NCBI GenBank assembly: GCA_958295775.1
Contig: CATQHC010000005.1
Span: 124,001-188,000 of the forward strand
Direction: 5' to 3'
DNA length: 64,000 nucleotides
Origin: Chloroflexota bacterium
Lineage (GTDB): Bacteria > Chloroflexota > UBA11872 > VXOZ01
Part shown: positions 44,429-53,191 of the stretch, one piece after another
Position numbering within the stretch: the first letter of the stretch is position 1
Layout of the letters: each line of letters opens with the position of its first letter
The notes under the pieces: generated by a model
What the model was told of the DNA's origin: nothing
The model's database searches: none
Seen by the model: only the letters and a program-made list of their open reading frames with translations
Program-made: the position numbers and the translations under genes

Positions 44429-45315
44429 AAGTAGCCTTTATCGGCCTCGGCACAATGGGGATGCACATGGCGGTGAATCTCCGCGACGCCGGCCATGATG
44501 TCTATGTCTATAACCGTACGCGGAGCAAAGCAGAGGCATTTGTTACCGCCGGCGGGACGCTGGTGGAAAGCCCCCGCGCGGCGGCAGAGCAAGCCGACTT
44601 CGTGCTTTCATGCGTCTCGATGCCGGAAGACGTGGAAGAGGTCTTCCTGGGTGACGCCGGGGCAATACACGGATCACGCCCGGGCCAGGTGTTCGTCGAC
44701 CACAGCACAATTGACCCGGCAACAGCTCGCAAGGTTGGCGCCGCCCTCGCCGAAAAGCACATCCAGTTCATCGATGCCCCCATCAGCGGTGGCCCCATGG
44801 GCGCCGAGGCCGGCACCCTCGCAATCATGGCTGGGGGAGACGATGACGCCTTTGCCAAAGCAGAGCCGCTCTTCCAAGCCATGGGGGAGAATATCTTCCA
44901 CGTCGGCCCCCTTGGCGCGGGCTCAGTGGTAAAACTTCAAAATCAACTGCTCGTTGGCATTAACTTGGCCGGCATCGTAGAAGCAATGGTGCTTGGGGCC
45001 AAGAACGGTGTCGACCCCGAAACGTCCTACCAGGTGCTGGGCACCGCCATGGGCGACAGCCGCATGTTGCATCGCGCCATGCCGGACTTCATTCTGAAGC
45101 GCAATTTCGATCCGGCATTCGCCATCAAACTCCTCGTAAAAGACCTCCGGTTGGCCACGCAACTCGGCCAGCAAGCCAGCGTGCGGCTGCTGCTTAGCAA
45201 TCTCACGCAACTCGTCTATGAAGAAGCCATCGCCCAAGGGCTGGCTGATGAAGATCAGACGGCGGTGGTCAAGCCGCTGGAAACGCTCGCCAAGGTGGAG
45301 GTCGCCAAGGCGTGA
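44425..45315 (+). CDS. 3-hydroxyisobutyrate dehydrogenase family (beta-hydroxyacid dehydrogenase)
   Basis: A 296-residue NAD(P)-dependent beta-hydroxyacid dehydrogenase (3-hydroxyisobutyrate, tartronate semialdehyde or related). VAFIGLGTMGMHMAVNL is the Rossmann motif (3-19); DAPISGGPMGAEAGTLAIMA (about 119-138) is the substrate-binding signature; the catalytic Lys is in GSVVKLQNQLLVG (about 171). An AAGGAGG precedes the ATG, which overlaps the pgsA stop. The next gene overlaps its own stop by four bases. Substrate not determined from sequence. Confidence 0.9.
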   Translation: MKVAFIGLGTMGMHMAVNLRDAGHDVYVYNRTRSKAEAFVTAGGTLVESPRAAAEQADFVLSCVSMPEDVEEVFLGDAGAIHGSRPGQVFVDHSTIDPATARKVGAALAEKHIQFIDAPISGGPMGAEAGTLAIMAGGDDDAFAKAEPLFQAMGENIFHVGPLGAGSVVKLQNQLLVGINLAGIVEAMVLGAKNGVDPETSYQVLGTAMGDSRMLHRAMPDFILKRNFDPAFAIKLLVKDLRLATQLGQQASVRLLLSNLTQLVYEEAIAQGLADEDQTAVVKPLETLAKVEVAKA

Positions 45316-46382
45316 GCCTAACGGATGACGCACCTGCCGCCACGACTCGTATTCCCGCAGCGCGCCTAGAGCAATTTGCCCGGGACGTGCTCATGCATGA
45401 GGGCATTCCACCGAAGCATGCAGCGCAGTCGGCGCGGCACCTCGTGCTCTGCGACCTACGCGGCGTCGAGACTCACGGCATCACGCGGCTCTCCGCGCTG
45501 GCGCAGCGCATTCGCAACGGCGTCGTCAACGCCAACGCGCACATTCACGTCGAGCGGCAACGCGCCGCTTCCGCGCTGGTGGATGGTGATAACGGGCTGG
45601 GCGTGCCGGTCAGCACGTATGCGACTCAACTGGCGATTCAATTCGCCCGAGAACAGGGCATTGGCACGGTGGGCGTTCGCAATAGCAACCACTTTGGCAT
45701 GGCGGCCGATTACGCGTTGCAGATGGCGGCTGCTGGGTGCCTCGGCATTGTGACGACCAATTCAAGCCCGGCCATGGTGCCCTGGGGCGCAGCCAGGAAG
45801 TTCTTGGGGACCAATCCCATTTGCTTTGGCGCGCCCACCCACGAGGCGCCGCTCATCCTCGACATGGCGACGAGCGTCGTGGCCATGGGACACGTGGTTC
45901 TCGCAGAGAAGCGCGGTCAACCCATCCCGGACTCTTGGGCGGTTGGACCCGACGGCCTACCAACCACCGACCCGACCCTAGCCAGGCAGGGCGGGGCGCG
46001 TCCGCTGGCCGACTACAAGGGCTCCGGACTCGCATTGATGATTGAGATCTTCACCTCGCTCCTTACCGGCGCAACCTTAGGCGTCCATGCCGCCGGCTTC
46101 TTCAGCGACATGAGCCGGCCCGCCGACGTGGCACACCTTTTCCTTGCAATTGACATTGCGGCTTTTGTGGATCTCACTTCATTCAAGGAAAGGCTGGCCG
46201 CGCTGCTCACGGAGATGCGGGAACTCCCGCTGGCGCCTGGGTTCGACCGCGTCACGCTGCCCGGTGAGATCGAAGCAGAGCACATGAGTGACCGCACAGC
46301 AAACGGTGTCCCAATCGACCCGGCGGTGCTCGCGGACTTGCAGCAACTCTCCGCACAAACGGAAGTGCCTCTGACAGTATGA
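45312..46382 (+). CDS. Malate/L-lactate dehydrogenase family (LDH2/YlbC type)
   Basis: A 356-residue member of the LDH2 family (malate, ureidoglycolate, 2,3-diketogulonate or lactate dehydrogenases; not the classic LDH fold). Seen: LCDLRGVETHGITRL (about 42-56), VGVRNSNHFGMAADYA (about 120-135; His is catalytic) and MVPWGAARKFLGTNPICFG, then LADYKGSGLALMIEIF (about 235-250). The GTG start overlaps the previous stop (GTGA), giving a tightly coupled operon with pgsA and the hydroxyacid dehydrogenase. Probable role is oxidation of a 2-hydroxyacid or sugar acid. Confidence 0.88.
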   Translation: MSLTDDAPAATTRIPAARLEQFARDVLMHEGIPPKHAAQSARHLVLCDLRGVETHGITRLSALAQRIRNGVVNANAHIHVERQRAASALVDGDNGLGVPVSTYATQLAIQFAREQGIGTVGVRNSNHFGMAADYALQMAAAGCLGIVTTNSSPAMVPWGAARKFLGTNPICFGAPTHEAPLILDMATSVVAMGHVVLAEKRGQPIPDSWAVGPDGLPTTDPTLARQGGARPLADYKGSGLALMIEIFTSLLTGATLGVHAAGFFSDMSRPADVAHLFLAIDIAAFVDLTSFKERLAALLTEMRELPLAPGFDRVTLPGEIEAEHMSDRTANGVPIDPAVLADLQQLSAQTEVPLTV

Positions 46383-46434
46383 ACTCAACACGCTCACTCG
46401 ACTCCAAGCCGCGTTCATTCTTGGTAAAGCCGTA

Positions 46435-48249
46435 ATGGCACTCCCCGTATTTGGCCGCCAGGTTCTCGTCGAGCGCGCGTACGGCATCTTGGCGCAGGGC
46501 GGGAGTGAAATGCACGTCACAGCCCTCGCGCGCGCCGCCATGCAGATGGATGGCGATCTCCCCGACTCCTTGCTGCGTCTCGTTGAAGCTAAGCTAGTCG
46601 CCGACGGCCGCTTTACTCGGAACGCCGCGGGCCAATGGGGACTGCTAGAGTGGCAAAACCCTACTGACGACGCGCTCGGCGCTCAGGTGTTCGTCGTGCT
46701 GGACGTTGAAACCACGGGGGGTATTGCCGGGCGTCACCGCATAATTGAGCTGGGCGCGGTGCGAATCTGCAACGGCGAAGAACTCGCGCGCTTTCAGTCG
46801 CTTGTACATCCCGGACAGCGGGTCAGCAAGCGCATCTGGCAACTTACCGGCATCAGCGATGACATGCTGAGCGATGCGCCAACCGCGGGACCGGTGCTCG
46901 ACGAGCTCTATGCCTTTGTCGCCCACGTGCCGGTTGTCGGTCACAACATCGCCTCCGACTTCAGCTTCCTGCGCAACGAAGCGCTCTGGACAAAGCGGCG
47001 CCCGCTCACCAATCCCACTATTGACACGGTGACGCTGAGCGCACGGCTATTCCCGGATCTCAAGCGGCCCAGCCTGGAGCGCCTGGCCCGTCACTTCGGT
47101 TTGAACGACGCGCCCAAGCACCGCGCTCTCATCGATGCCCACGTGACCGCCCAGTGCTTTGCACGCCTGCTCAAGGAGATTCCTACTGAGCATGGGGCGA
47201 GCTTGCAGACGTTTTTGGCATGGCTGGATAGCGGTCAAAACGCGCGCGTGTCTGCCCCCCGCGCCGCGCTGCAAGCGCAAATCCGGCTCCTACCCTCGCT
47301 CCCCGGCATCTATACATTTCGGGATAGTGAAGGCGCGGTGCTATACGTGGGCAAGTCAAAGTCGCTCCAGCGCAGAGTGCGCAGCCACCTTTCGAACCCT
47401 GACCGGCTCTTCGACGGCATGATTGAGCGGCTTGACCGTATTGAGGTCGAAGTCACCGGCTCCGAATTCGAAGCGCTCCTGCGGGAAGCCCAAGTGATCC
47501 AGGAGTTGCAGCCGGTCTACAACGTGCAGCAGCAGTATCGTCCCATGCAGCCCTATGTACGCGTATGGCGCAGCCAGACGGAGGGCATCAAGGTGCGCAC
47601 AAGCAGCCGGCTGCGGCCGGACGATTCGGCATACTTTGGGCCTTACCAGAACCGCGCGGCAGCAAGCTGGAATGCGCGCGTGGCGCGACGCGTACTGAAC
47701 GCGACTGCCGGACTTTCGGCCCAGGACCAGGCGAATCTCGTGTTCCAATTCCTCGCGGAGGGGCCGGACGCGGTTGTAACCAATTGGCAGGAACGCAGTT
47801 CGGCCGAGGTAGAAGCGGCGCTGCGCATATTGCGCCGCCTCCGCGCGCACCACCGACCCCTCTCCGGCGGCTTTGCCGGCCACACCATCGTGCTGATCTA
47901 TCCTGCCGACCCGCCGGGCAAAGTTCTCCTCTTCTTCGTCCGCAACGGTCAGATACTGGGGCAGGAAACGCTGGGGCCGGCAGCGGCGGCGGCATGCGAG
48001 GAAAAGCTCCAGGCATTCTTTGCCCACTACCTCGCCTTGCCCGATTCCGCGGCGTCTGCGGATACGATTCGCCACTTCGTACTGCAGTGGGTGTACCAGC
48101 ACCGCGATGACCCCGCGGTCATTCCCATCGATCCATCTCGCCTGCAAGACGCTATGACCGCGGCCGGCAAACGCCTCAAACGCTTGGGTGTGATTGAGCC
48201 GGCGCCGGCTGCGGAAGCCCTTCCCTTGCCGGAAACACTGCCCGAATAG
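46435..48249 (+). CDS. Fusion of winged-helix, DEDDh exonuclease and GIY-YIG nuclease domains
   Basis: A 604-residue nuclease. Residues 1-75 resemble a HARE-type winged helix, ending DGRFTRNAAGQWGLLEW. Residues about 82-250 are a DnaQ-like 3'-5' exonuclease with all DEDDh residues placed: VVLDVETTGG, VVGHNIASDFSFLRNE and HRALIDAHVTAQ. Residues about 288-370 are a UvrC/Cho-type GIY-YIG endonuclease, LPGIYTFRDSEGAVLYVGKS, with Arg in RRVRSHL and Glu in FEALLREAQVIQ. The remaining 230 residues have no known domain. Exonuclease-GIY-YIG fusions are known in Actinobacteria and are thought to act in DNA repair; the winged helix is extra. It lies 52 bases after the LDH2 gene. Confidence 0.85.
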   Translation: MALPVFGRQVLVERAYGILAQGGSEMHVTALARAAMQMDGDLPDSLLRLVEAKLVADGRFTRNAAGQWGLLEWQNPTDDALGAQVFVVLDVETTGGIAGRHRIIELGAVRICNGEELARFQSLVHPGQRVSKRIWQLTGISDDMLSDAPTAGPVLDELYAFVAHVPVVGHNIASDFSFLRNEALWTKRRPLTNPTIDTVTLSARLFPDLKRPSLERLARHFGLNDAPKHRALIDAHVTAQCFARLLKEIPTEHGASLQTFLAWLDSGQNARVSAPRAALQAQIRLLPSLPGIYTFRDSEGAVLYVGKSKSLQRRVRSHLSNPDRLFDGMIERLDRIEVEVTGSEFEALLREAQVIQELQPVYNVQQQYRPMQPYVRVWRSQTEGIKVRTSSRLRPDDSAYFGPYQNRAAASWNARVARRVLNATAGLSAQDQANLVFQFLAEGPDAVVTNWQERSSAEVEAALRILRRLRAHHRPLSGGFAGHTIVLIYPADPPGKVLLFFVRNGQILGQETLGPAAAAACEEKLQAFFAHYLALPDSAASADTIRHFVLQWVYQHRDDPAVIPIDPSRLQDAMTAAGKRLKRLGVIEPAPAAEALPLPETLPE

Positions 48250-48444
48250 GGAAGATTCGCCCTTCTATTGACCTGTGCTGGGGCTCTTGTGCCCACGCGC
48301 CCCTTGCGGATCCGCGACCTTGATCCGGCGCATCGCAGACTCTGCGGTCCACCAGAGCGACAGCGGGAGACAGGCTGCGACAGACTTGCCCTGAGTTACT
48401 TCCCGGTTGCAGAGCAATCCAACATGGCGCCGGTGGAGACTACT

Positions 48445-48470
48445 GCAGCGCGAGGGCTTGTCCCCAATGC
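48445..48470. repeat. Degraded family B repeat
   Basis: GCAGCGCGAGGGCTTGTCCCC, with the right arm decayed. It lies in the 526-base gap 48250-48775, where no gene is supported. Confidence 0.45.
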
Positions 48471-48548
48471 AGTCACATAAACTTCTGCCTTGGGCAAACC
48501 GTAGGGCTGAGAGCCGCAAAGGGAGAATTGAAACTCCATCATACTGAC

Positions 48549-48576
48549 GTAGGGGCACGACATGTCGTGCCCCTAC
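48549..48576. repeat. Family A 28-bp perfect palindrome (centre ACATGT)
   Basis: Same 28 bases as at 24046, in a gene-free stretch about 300 bases after the exonuclease gene. Confidence 0.85.
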
Positions 48577-48775
48577 CACGCTTGAAAGACCGTGTAGAAA
48601 TACTCTTGTGAATGCCGCGTTGTTTGATGCGACGGCGTTAGAGCTTGTCTCTCGCCCAGTTTAAGACGAGCGTTTAACAATTGGGGTTGGTCAGGGTGAC
48701 CCAGATCCCGTTTCACTAGGCAGCGTATTACGACGGGTGAAGCCTAAAGTTGCACCCATCGCCACTTAATCCTAC

Positions 48776-49186
48776 TCAGCGTTTGCGCTTCTGCACTTCG
48801 GCGCGTTCTGCCGGAGTTAGATTGACGATGAAGATAACGCCCGTAACCAGCGCGGGCAATGCCGCGATGCACCAGATGGCCATGTCGGCAACGCTCTGCA
48901 TGCGCACAACGAGCAGCGATGAGAGCAGGAATCCGGCAATCAGCCAGTACACACCTCCCGCCAGTGGATGCCGCCGGGTGGCGATGCCGCCGGCAATCCC
49001 AATGCCTACCGGTATGAAGTGCACCACGAGACTATCCTGGGGCAACTCGGGGATGCCCACCCAGGGGCCGACCCCCACAATGCCCCAAACGAACGTCCAG
49101 AGAAGCATCAACGCCCAGCCGCTGCGACGGTAGAGATGGATGCGAGGAGATGGCTCCTCAGCGCTCTTCTTTTCACGCCTAGCCAT
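48776..49186 (-). CDS. Hypothetical membrane protein, about four spans
   Basis: About 136 residues. A charged N terminus (MARREKKSAEEPSPR) is followed by hydrophobic spans near 24-44 (ALMLLWTFVWGIVGVGPWV), 58-72, 80-96 (GGVYWLIAGFLLSSLLVV) and 103-124 (MAIWCIAALPALVTGVIFI); the tail is basic. No family recognised. The ATG at 49186 has AAAGGTACC upstream and makes a better topology than a longer in-frame start at 49252. It is followed by a gene-poor region on both sides. Confidence 0.6.
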   Translation of the reverse strand: MARREKKSAEEPSPRIHLYRRSGWALMLLWTFVWGIVGVGPWVGIPELPQDSLVVHFIPVGIGIAGGIATRRHPLAGGVYWLIAGFLLSSLLVVRMQSVADMAIWCIAALPALVTGVIFIVNLTPAERAEVQKRKR

Positions 49187-49453
49187 AGCTGGCGGTACCT
49201 TTCGTGTTGCTTGTCCTTCTGCCGAGTGAAACGGGAACGCAATTCTTGTCATTTATGTATTGAAGAAGGCCTACAGATGAGCGAATGTGAGCGGGTAACG
49301 CGAGGGGCGCGTCGTCCGTCGTTAGGTGAGCCAGCCCGGTAGTGGTGGCTGCAGCGTGCGGGAGTACGGACACCCCACGTGCCAGTACGTCGCGCCGCAC
49401 AGCTACCTGGGCAGGCCGGAGAACAGCACCAGTATGCCAGGAAGGTGAGGGGA

Positions 49454-50202
49454 TTGGAAGTGGTAGCAGGCATTGACGTGGGAAAAGCCCCGCTCGACGT
49501 GTCGGTAGCGGCGGGTCCCGTGCGGTGCTTTGCCAACAGTGCGCCGGGCATCACGGCCCTGGCGCGCTGGCTGGCAGGTGCGGGCCTGTGGCGAGGAAGC
49601 AAACACGGTTCGGTACCGTGTTTACCCGGGCAGGAACGCCGGCGCCGTCACCAGACCGCGAACTTCTGCGCGATGTGCTGCGGCGGCGCCAGCAACTCGT
49701 GACGCAACGGGTGCAAGAATTGAACCGCCTAGACACAGGGCTCTCTCCCAGTGTGCGGCGTTCCATCACACGCCACCTCCGCTGGCTGGACAAGGAAATT
49801 GAACGCTTGGATCAGGATTACAAAGCGGCGGCGCAACGCAACCTTGACCTGCAAAGCCCGCGTCCTCCTCTCTCGCAGCCTGTGCGGTGTCGGTGAACGC
49901 ATCGCCTTCCTGCCCGAGTTGGGTCAACTCCCCGGCAAGAGCGTGACCGCTCGCGCGCGCCCTGGCCCCGCGAGAGCGGCCAACACTGCGGCTATCGCGC
50001 CAGCCGCGGCGCTTTGTACCTGCCTGCCCTCTCTACCGTGCGCCATGACAACACCCGCCGCCGCTTCTACCCAGGCCCGCGCCAGCGCGGTAAGCCCGGC
50101 AAAGTCGCCCTCGTCGCTGCCATGCGCAAGCTGCTCTTGCAACTCAACGCCAGCGCCCGTCGTGCTGCTCCCTGGCAACAACACTACCCACTATCAGCCT
50201 GA
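49454..50202 (+). pseudogene. IS110-family transposase remnant, frameshifted
   Basis: Three pieces of an IS110/IS116 transposase can be read in changing frames. The N-terminal DEDD start VVAGIDVGKAPLDVSVAAG (from about 49454) is followed, after a loss of sequence, by LRDVLRRRQQLVTQRVQELN and RHLRWLDKEIERLD (another frame, about 49665-49830), then GVGERIAFLPELGQLPGKS (about 49885-49945). The C-terminal part GALYLPALSTVRHDN...GKPGKVALVAAMRKLLLQLN (about 50010-50170) is in the first shifted frame and ends at TGA 50200-50202. At about 750 bases it is too short for an intact copy (about 1,000-1,300), so it is inactive. Confidence 0.75.
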
Positions 50203-50369
50203 GCCCACTTGACCTACAACACAGTTGCTCCCCCGTATGCCGGAATCTGTCTTTTCGACAGTGCAAGGGAGGTTGCACCCCCTTTCACATGTTTCAAGTG
50301 CCGCACGCGGCCAATGTTGAATGCTATAGACGTCGGTATTGTGGCATCAGTTGCACCCACCATGAATCA

Positions 50370-50401
50370 GGAGAGACGCACATCGGCAGGTGCGTCCCTC
50401 C
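50370..50401 (+). terminator. Possible terminator hairpin
   Basis: GGAGAGACGCAC, 8-base loop, GTGCGTCCCTCC (one mismatch), followed by TGTTT. The T run is short; it may end read-through from the IS110 remnant, lying just before the convergent rhodanese gene stop. Confidence 0.4.
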
Positions 50402-50428
50402 TGTTTAACCGGCTTCCTGAACTAGGGC

Positions 50429-51382
50429 CTACGGATTAGAGCCGGTGTTGATCGTTGTGTCTTCGCGGTTGCCCCACTCGGACCACGCGCCGTCGTAGTT
50501 CTGGACGTTGTTGTAGCCCAGCAAGCGCGCTACAAAGTAGGCCACCGACGAACGCACTGCAGTCTGGCAATGGGCGTAGACCACGGTATCTTCAGTGATG
50601 CCGGCGGAATCGAAGAGTTCCGTGAGCTCTTCAGCCGACTTTAGAGTGCGCACGTCGTCGCCGTTGAGGTACACCACCCAGTCCTGGTTGATGGCGCCCG
50701 GGATGTGACCGCCGCGATCAGCGCGCACGTCCCGTCCGGAGTACTCGCCTGCGGAGCGGTTGTCCAAGATGACTGCATTGCCATCATCGATAGCCGCCTG
50801 CACCTCTTCAAATGTGCCGAGCAGGAGCGGATCGAAGCTGATGGTAAAGGTGGCTGCGGGGAACGACGGCGCCTCTGTGGTCAACTCTCGTTCTTCCTCG
50901 GCCCACTTGGCAAAGCCGCCGTTGAGCACTTTGGCATTCCTATTGCCGTAGAGTTCCAGGGCCCAGAAGACGCGGGTCGCCCAGAGGATATTGCCGCTGC
51001 CGTAGACTACGACCTCCGAATCACTGCCGATGCCAGCGCTGCCCACGAGCTCTGCGAACGTGTCCGGCGGGATCAGCATGCCGCTTACTTCATTGTCAGG
51101 ATCGATGAAGGTTCGCGAGTGGATGTTAACGGCATTGGGCACGTGGCCGGCGGCGTAGTCTTCCGCCGAGCGCACGTCAATGATGCGCAGTCCCTCTTTG
51201 CCGAGATTCTCCGCCAGCCAATCGGTCTCTACCAGGAGATCGGGGTTGGCATAGCCTAGCGGCCCTTCCGGCGCGTCTGCTTCTTGCACGGCAACCTGGC
51301 CGCAGGCGCTGGCCAGCAGCGCACCGCCGGCAGTGAGGCCGGTGATCTGCAGCAATCTCCGGCGTGATAGTCCGTTTCGCAT
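50429..51382 (-). CDS. Exported rhodanese-type sulfurtransferase lipoprotein (two domains)
   Basis: A 317-residue thiosulfate/3-mercaptopyruvate sulfurtransferase-like protein. The N terminus LSRRRLLQITGLTAGGALL is a twin-arginine signal, followed by the lipobox LLASAC (Cys about 27), so it should be folded before export and lipid-anchored outside. Domain 1 (about 45-165, LRIIDVRSAEDYAAGHVPNA) lacks the active-site Cys (YGSGNILWATR), as usual. Domain 2 (about 185-305) has the active loop VVYAHCQTAVRSS with Cys near 277. AGGAGG precedes ATG 51382. Most tandem-rhodanese enzymes are cytoplasmic; export here is unusual. A promoter with an overlapping palindrome lies at 51448. Confidence 0.9.
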   Translation of the reverse strand: MRNGLSRRRLLQITGLTAGGALLASACGQVAVQEADAPEGPLGYANPDLLVETDWLAENLGKEGLRIIDVRSAEDYAAGHVPNAVNIHSRTFIDPDNEVSGMLIPPDTFAELVGSAGIGSDSEVVVYGSGNILWATRVFWALELYGNRNAKVLNGGFAKWAEEERELTTEAPSFPAATFTISFDPLLLGTFEEVQAAIDDGNAVILDNRSAGEYSGRDVRADRGGHIPGAINQDWVVYLNGDDVRTLKSAEELTELFDSAGITEDTVVYAHCQTAVRSSVAYFVARLLGYNNVQNYDGAWSEWGNREDTTINTGSNP

Positions 51383-51447
51383 TGGTACATACCTCCTGCG
51401 ATAGCTATGTCCATGAATAACAGCATAGACAATGGTCAAACACGCTT

Positions 51448-51485
51448 ATATTAGCCTCACTTGTCGCTTAAGTCAACTAAGTTGA
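51448..51485 (-). promoter_or_regulatory. Sigma-70 promoter with palindrome over the -35, for the rhodanese gene
   Basis: On the minus strand: TTGACT (51476-51471), 17-base spacer, TAATAT (51453-51448). A perfect inverted repeat TCAACT-A-AGTTGA spans 51473-51485 and covers the -35. That is where a repressor or activator would bind. Confidence 0.6.
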
Positions 51486-51771
51486 TTAGGTTTAATAACT
51501 TTTATGAGCGAAACACGGAAAACACGTTGAATGTCAAGCCTTGAAATCGGGTAGGCGACGGGTCTTACCAATCTCACCACCTTCTATATTGCCCCGCCAA
51601 GGGAGCTCTTTGCGTAACTCTCGCGGAAATGAGAAATTTCTCAATCCTTCGACGGAGACCTTTGCAACCCCCTTTTTCCATTGCTAGGGAAGATTGGGGT
51701 GGGGGCTGAAGAACAGCTTCACGGCTAGCGATCACTATTCACACCACCCCCCTGGATTCCGGCCCCGTATC

Positions 51772-51804
51772 AGGTACGGGGCAAGCTTTTCGCCGGAATG
51801 ACGG
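51772..51804. repeat. Family C repeat, composite form
   Basis: CTGGATTCCGG... and ...CGCCGGAATGACGG with a 20-base interior containing CCCCGTATC...GGTACGGGG, which is itself palindromic. No gene is seen in 51486-51870. Confidence 0.6.
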
Positions 51805-51870
51805 AGTTATGCAAAGGTCTCCCACAGGAGAATACGGTAGGAGCCGGGCCATCGGAAGTGCCCACAAATG

Positions 51871-52587
51871 TCACCGCTCGTGCGGTCTCCCTGCCCGAAT
51901 AGTCTCAGCATTCTTCAGGGCTTCGCGCTTGGAGAGGGCGCTGAGACGGTCGGCGTTTTCAGAAACGTAGTTTTCGATCGTATCCAGATCTGTCCAGGCC
52001 AGGTCGCGCAGCGCCCAGCCGATGGCCTTGCGAATGAAGAAGTCGGGGTCGGAGAGATTGGGTTCGATGCAGTCGAAGAGCAGGGAGAGATCGGTTGCCT
52101 CCTTACGCTTCACCTGGCAGATGATGGACGAGCGGCGTTTCCACAGGTCCGGATCAGTGCTCCATGTGCGCATGGACTCTGCCATCTCCTGCGGGTGGTT
52201 ATCCACGAGTTCCCGGAGTTTGCGGGTGGCGACGTCGTCCACTAGGTCCCACCACGCGCCGCTGACGACCATTTCTTCATAGAGCGGCAGGGCGTCGAGG
52301 GTGCGAAAGGCGCGGAATTGCGGCGCGCCGGTCACGTCCTGGGCGACGTAGCGTTCCTCGCGGTAGGCGGCGTTGCGCCAGAGCGCATGGATGGCGGCGA
52401 GCCAATCTTTCTTGCTCGCGAGCGGATGCGCATGCAAAGCGGCGCGCACAAGCTTGCGGCGAATAGGAGTCTGCACACCCCGGTACGGCATCGCCGACTT
52501 CATGTAGGCCTGCATGCCTGCGGCCTTTTCCGGGTTGACATTGTCGGCGAGCCCCTGGCGGATTGCGGTGACAAATTCAATGCTCAT
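51871..52587 (-). CDS. DNA alkylation repair protein (AlkD family)
   Basis: A 238-residue HEAT-like-repeat DNA glycosylase of the AlkC/AlkD group that removes alkylated bases such as 3-methyladenine and 7-methylguanine. Seen: MQAYMKSAMPYRGVQTPIRR (about 25-44), WWDLVDDVATRKL (about 111-123, with the catalytic-region Asp), DLWKRRSSIICQVK (about 145-158) and DPDFFIRKAIGWALRDLAW (about 179-197, with the conserved Arg). Length matches. No strong ribosome binding site. It is transcribed towards the rhodanese promoter and stands alone. Confidence 0.9.
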   Translation of the reverse strand: MSIEFVTAIRQGLADNVNPEKAAGMQAYMKSAMPYRGVQTPIRRKLVRAALHAHPLASKKDWLAAIHALWRNAAYREERYVAQDVTGAPQFRAFRTLDALPLYEEMVVSGAWWDLVDDVATRKLRELVDNHPQEMAESMRTWSTDPDLWKRRSSIICQVKRKEATDLSLLFDCIEPNLSDPDFFIRKAIGWALRDLAWTDLDTIENYVSENADRLSALSKREALKNAETIRAGRPHER

Positions 52588-53191
52588 TACGCGTATTCGC
52601 TTCTGTGTTTGGTGGGGTGGGCGTAGACTGGCGGGTTTCCGGCTGGCACGAGTCTATGTTGAGAATAATTCTCGCTTCGCTCCCTGCCAAACGACATTAG
52701 CGGTGACCCAGCGCAAGGGCATACGACGGGAGCGTCGCTCTGCGCACCTCAATTCTGGAAAGTCATGCCGAGTCCGCCCTCCCGCATTGTATCTTCGCTT
52801 GACCCGGAAGCGTAGCACTTAGGTGGCGCTCCTGCAAACCCTGCGTGCGTGTGGCTCCGGACAGTGCATTGCGTTAAGTCAAGACTCTGCACCCGCGGCG
52901 CCTATCTGGCGAGGAGATAGCACCTCAGAACCAACACCCAGCTTTGCTCTTGCGCTGGTATGGCCACTGCTACCTTATAATGAGACACAACGTTGCTCCG
53001 GGATACACAGTGGAAAAGGGCGCCGGAGTACCGACTCCATGTCCCGTGCCATTGGGTTGCGTAAGCCGAGTCATTCCCAGAAAAACGATTGACTACACGA
53101 GTTTCCAGGAACTTTCACGCTAAAGTAGGGTAGTATTTGGTATGATGTAAGTGTCGGACAACTATGGAGTTATAAAAGTAGGTGAAGTTTC
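52588..53191. other. Gap of 604 bases with promoter-like elements
   Basis: No gene is supported. A consensus -10, TATAAT, lies at 52976-52981 without a clear -35. An extended -10, TTGGTATGAT, lies at 53137-53146, 46 bases upstream of the MarR start, and is the better candidate for that gene. Confidence 0.45.

Noticed and set aside
49260-49453. Bridge RNA of the IS110 remnant
   Set aside because: The left non-coding end cannot be delimited because the element is decayed, and no convincing structured RNA is visible.
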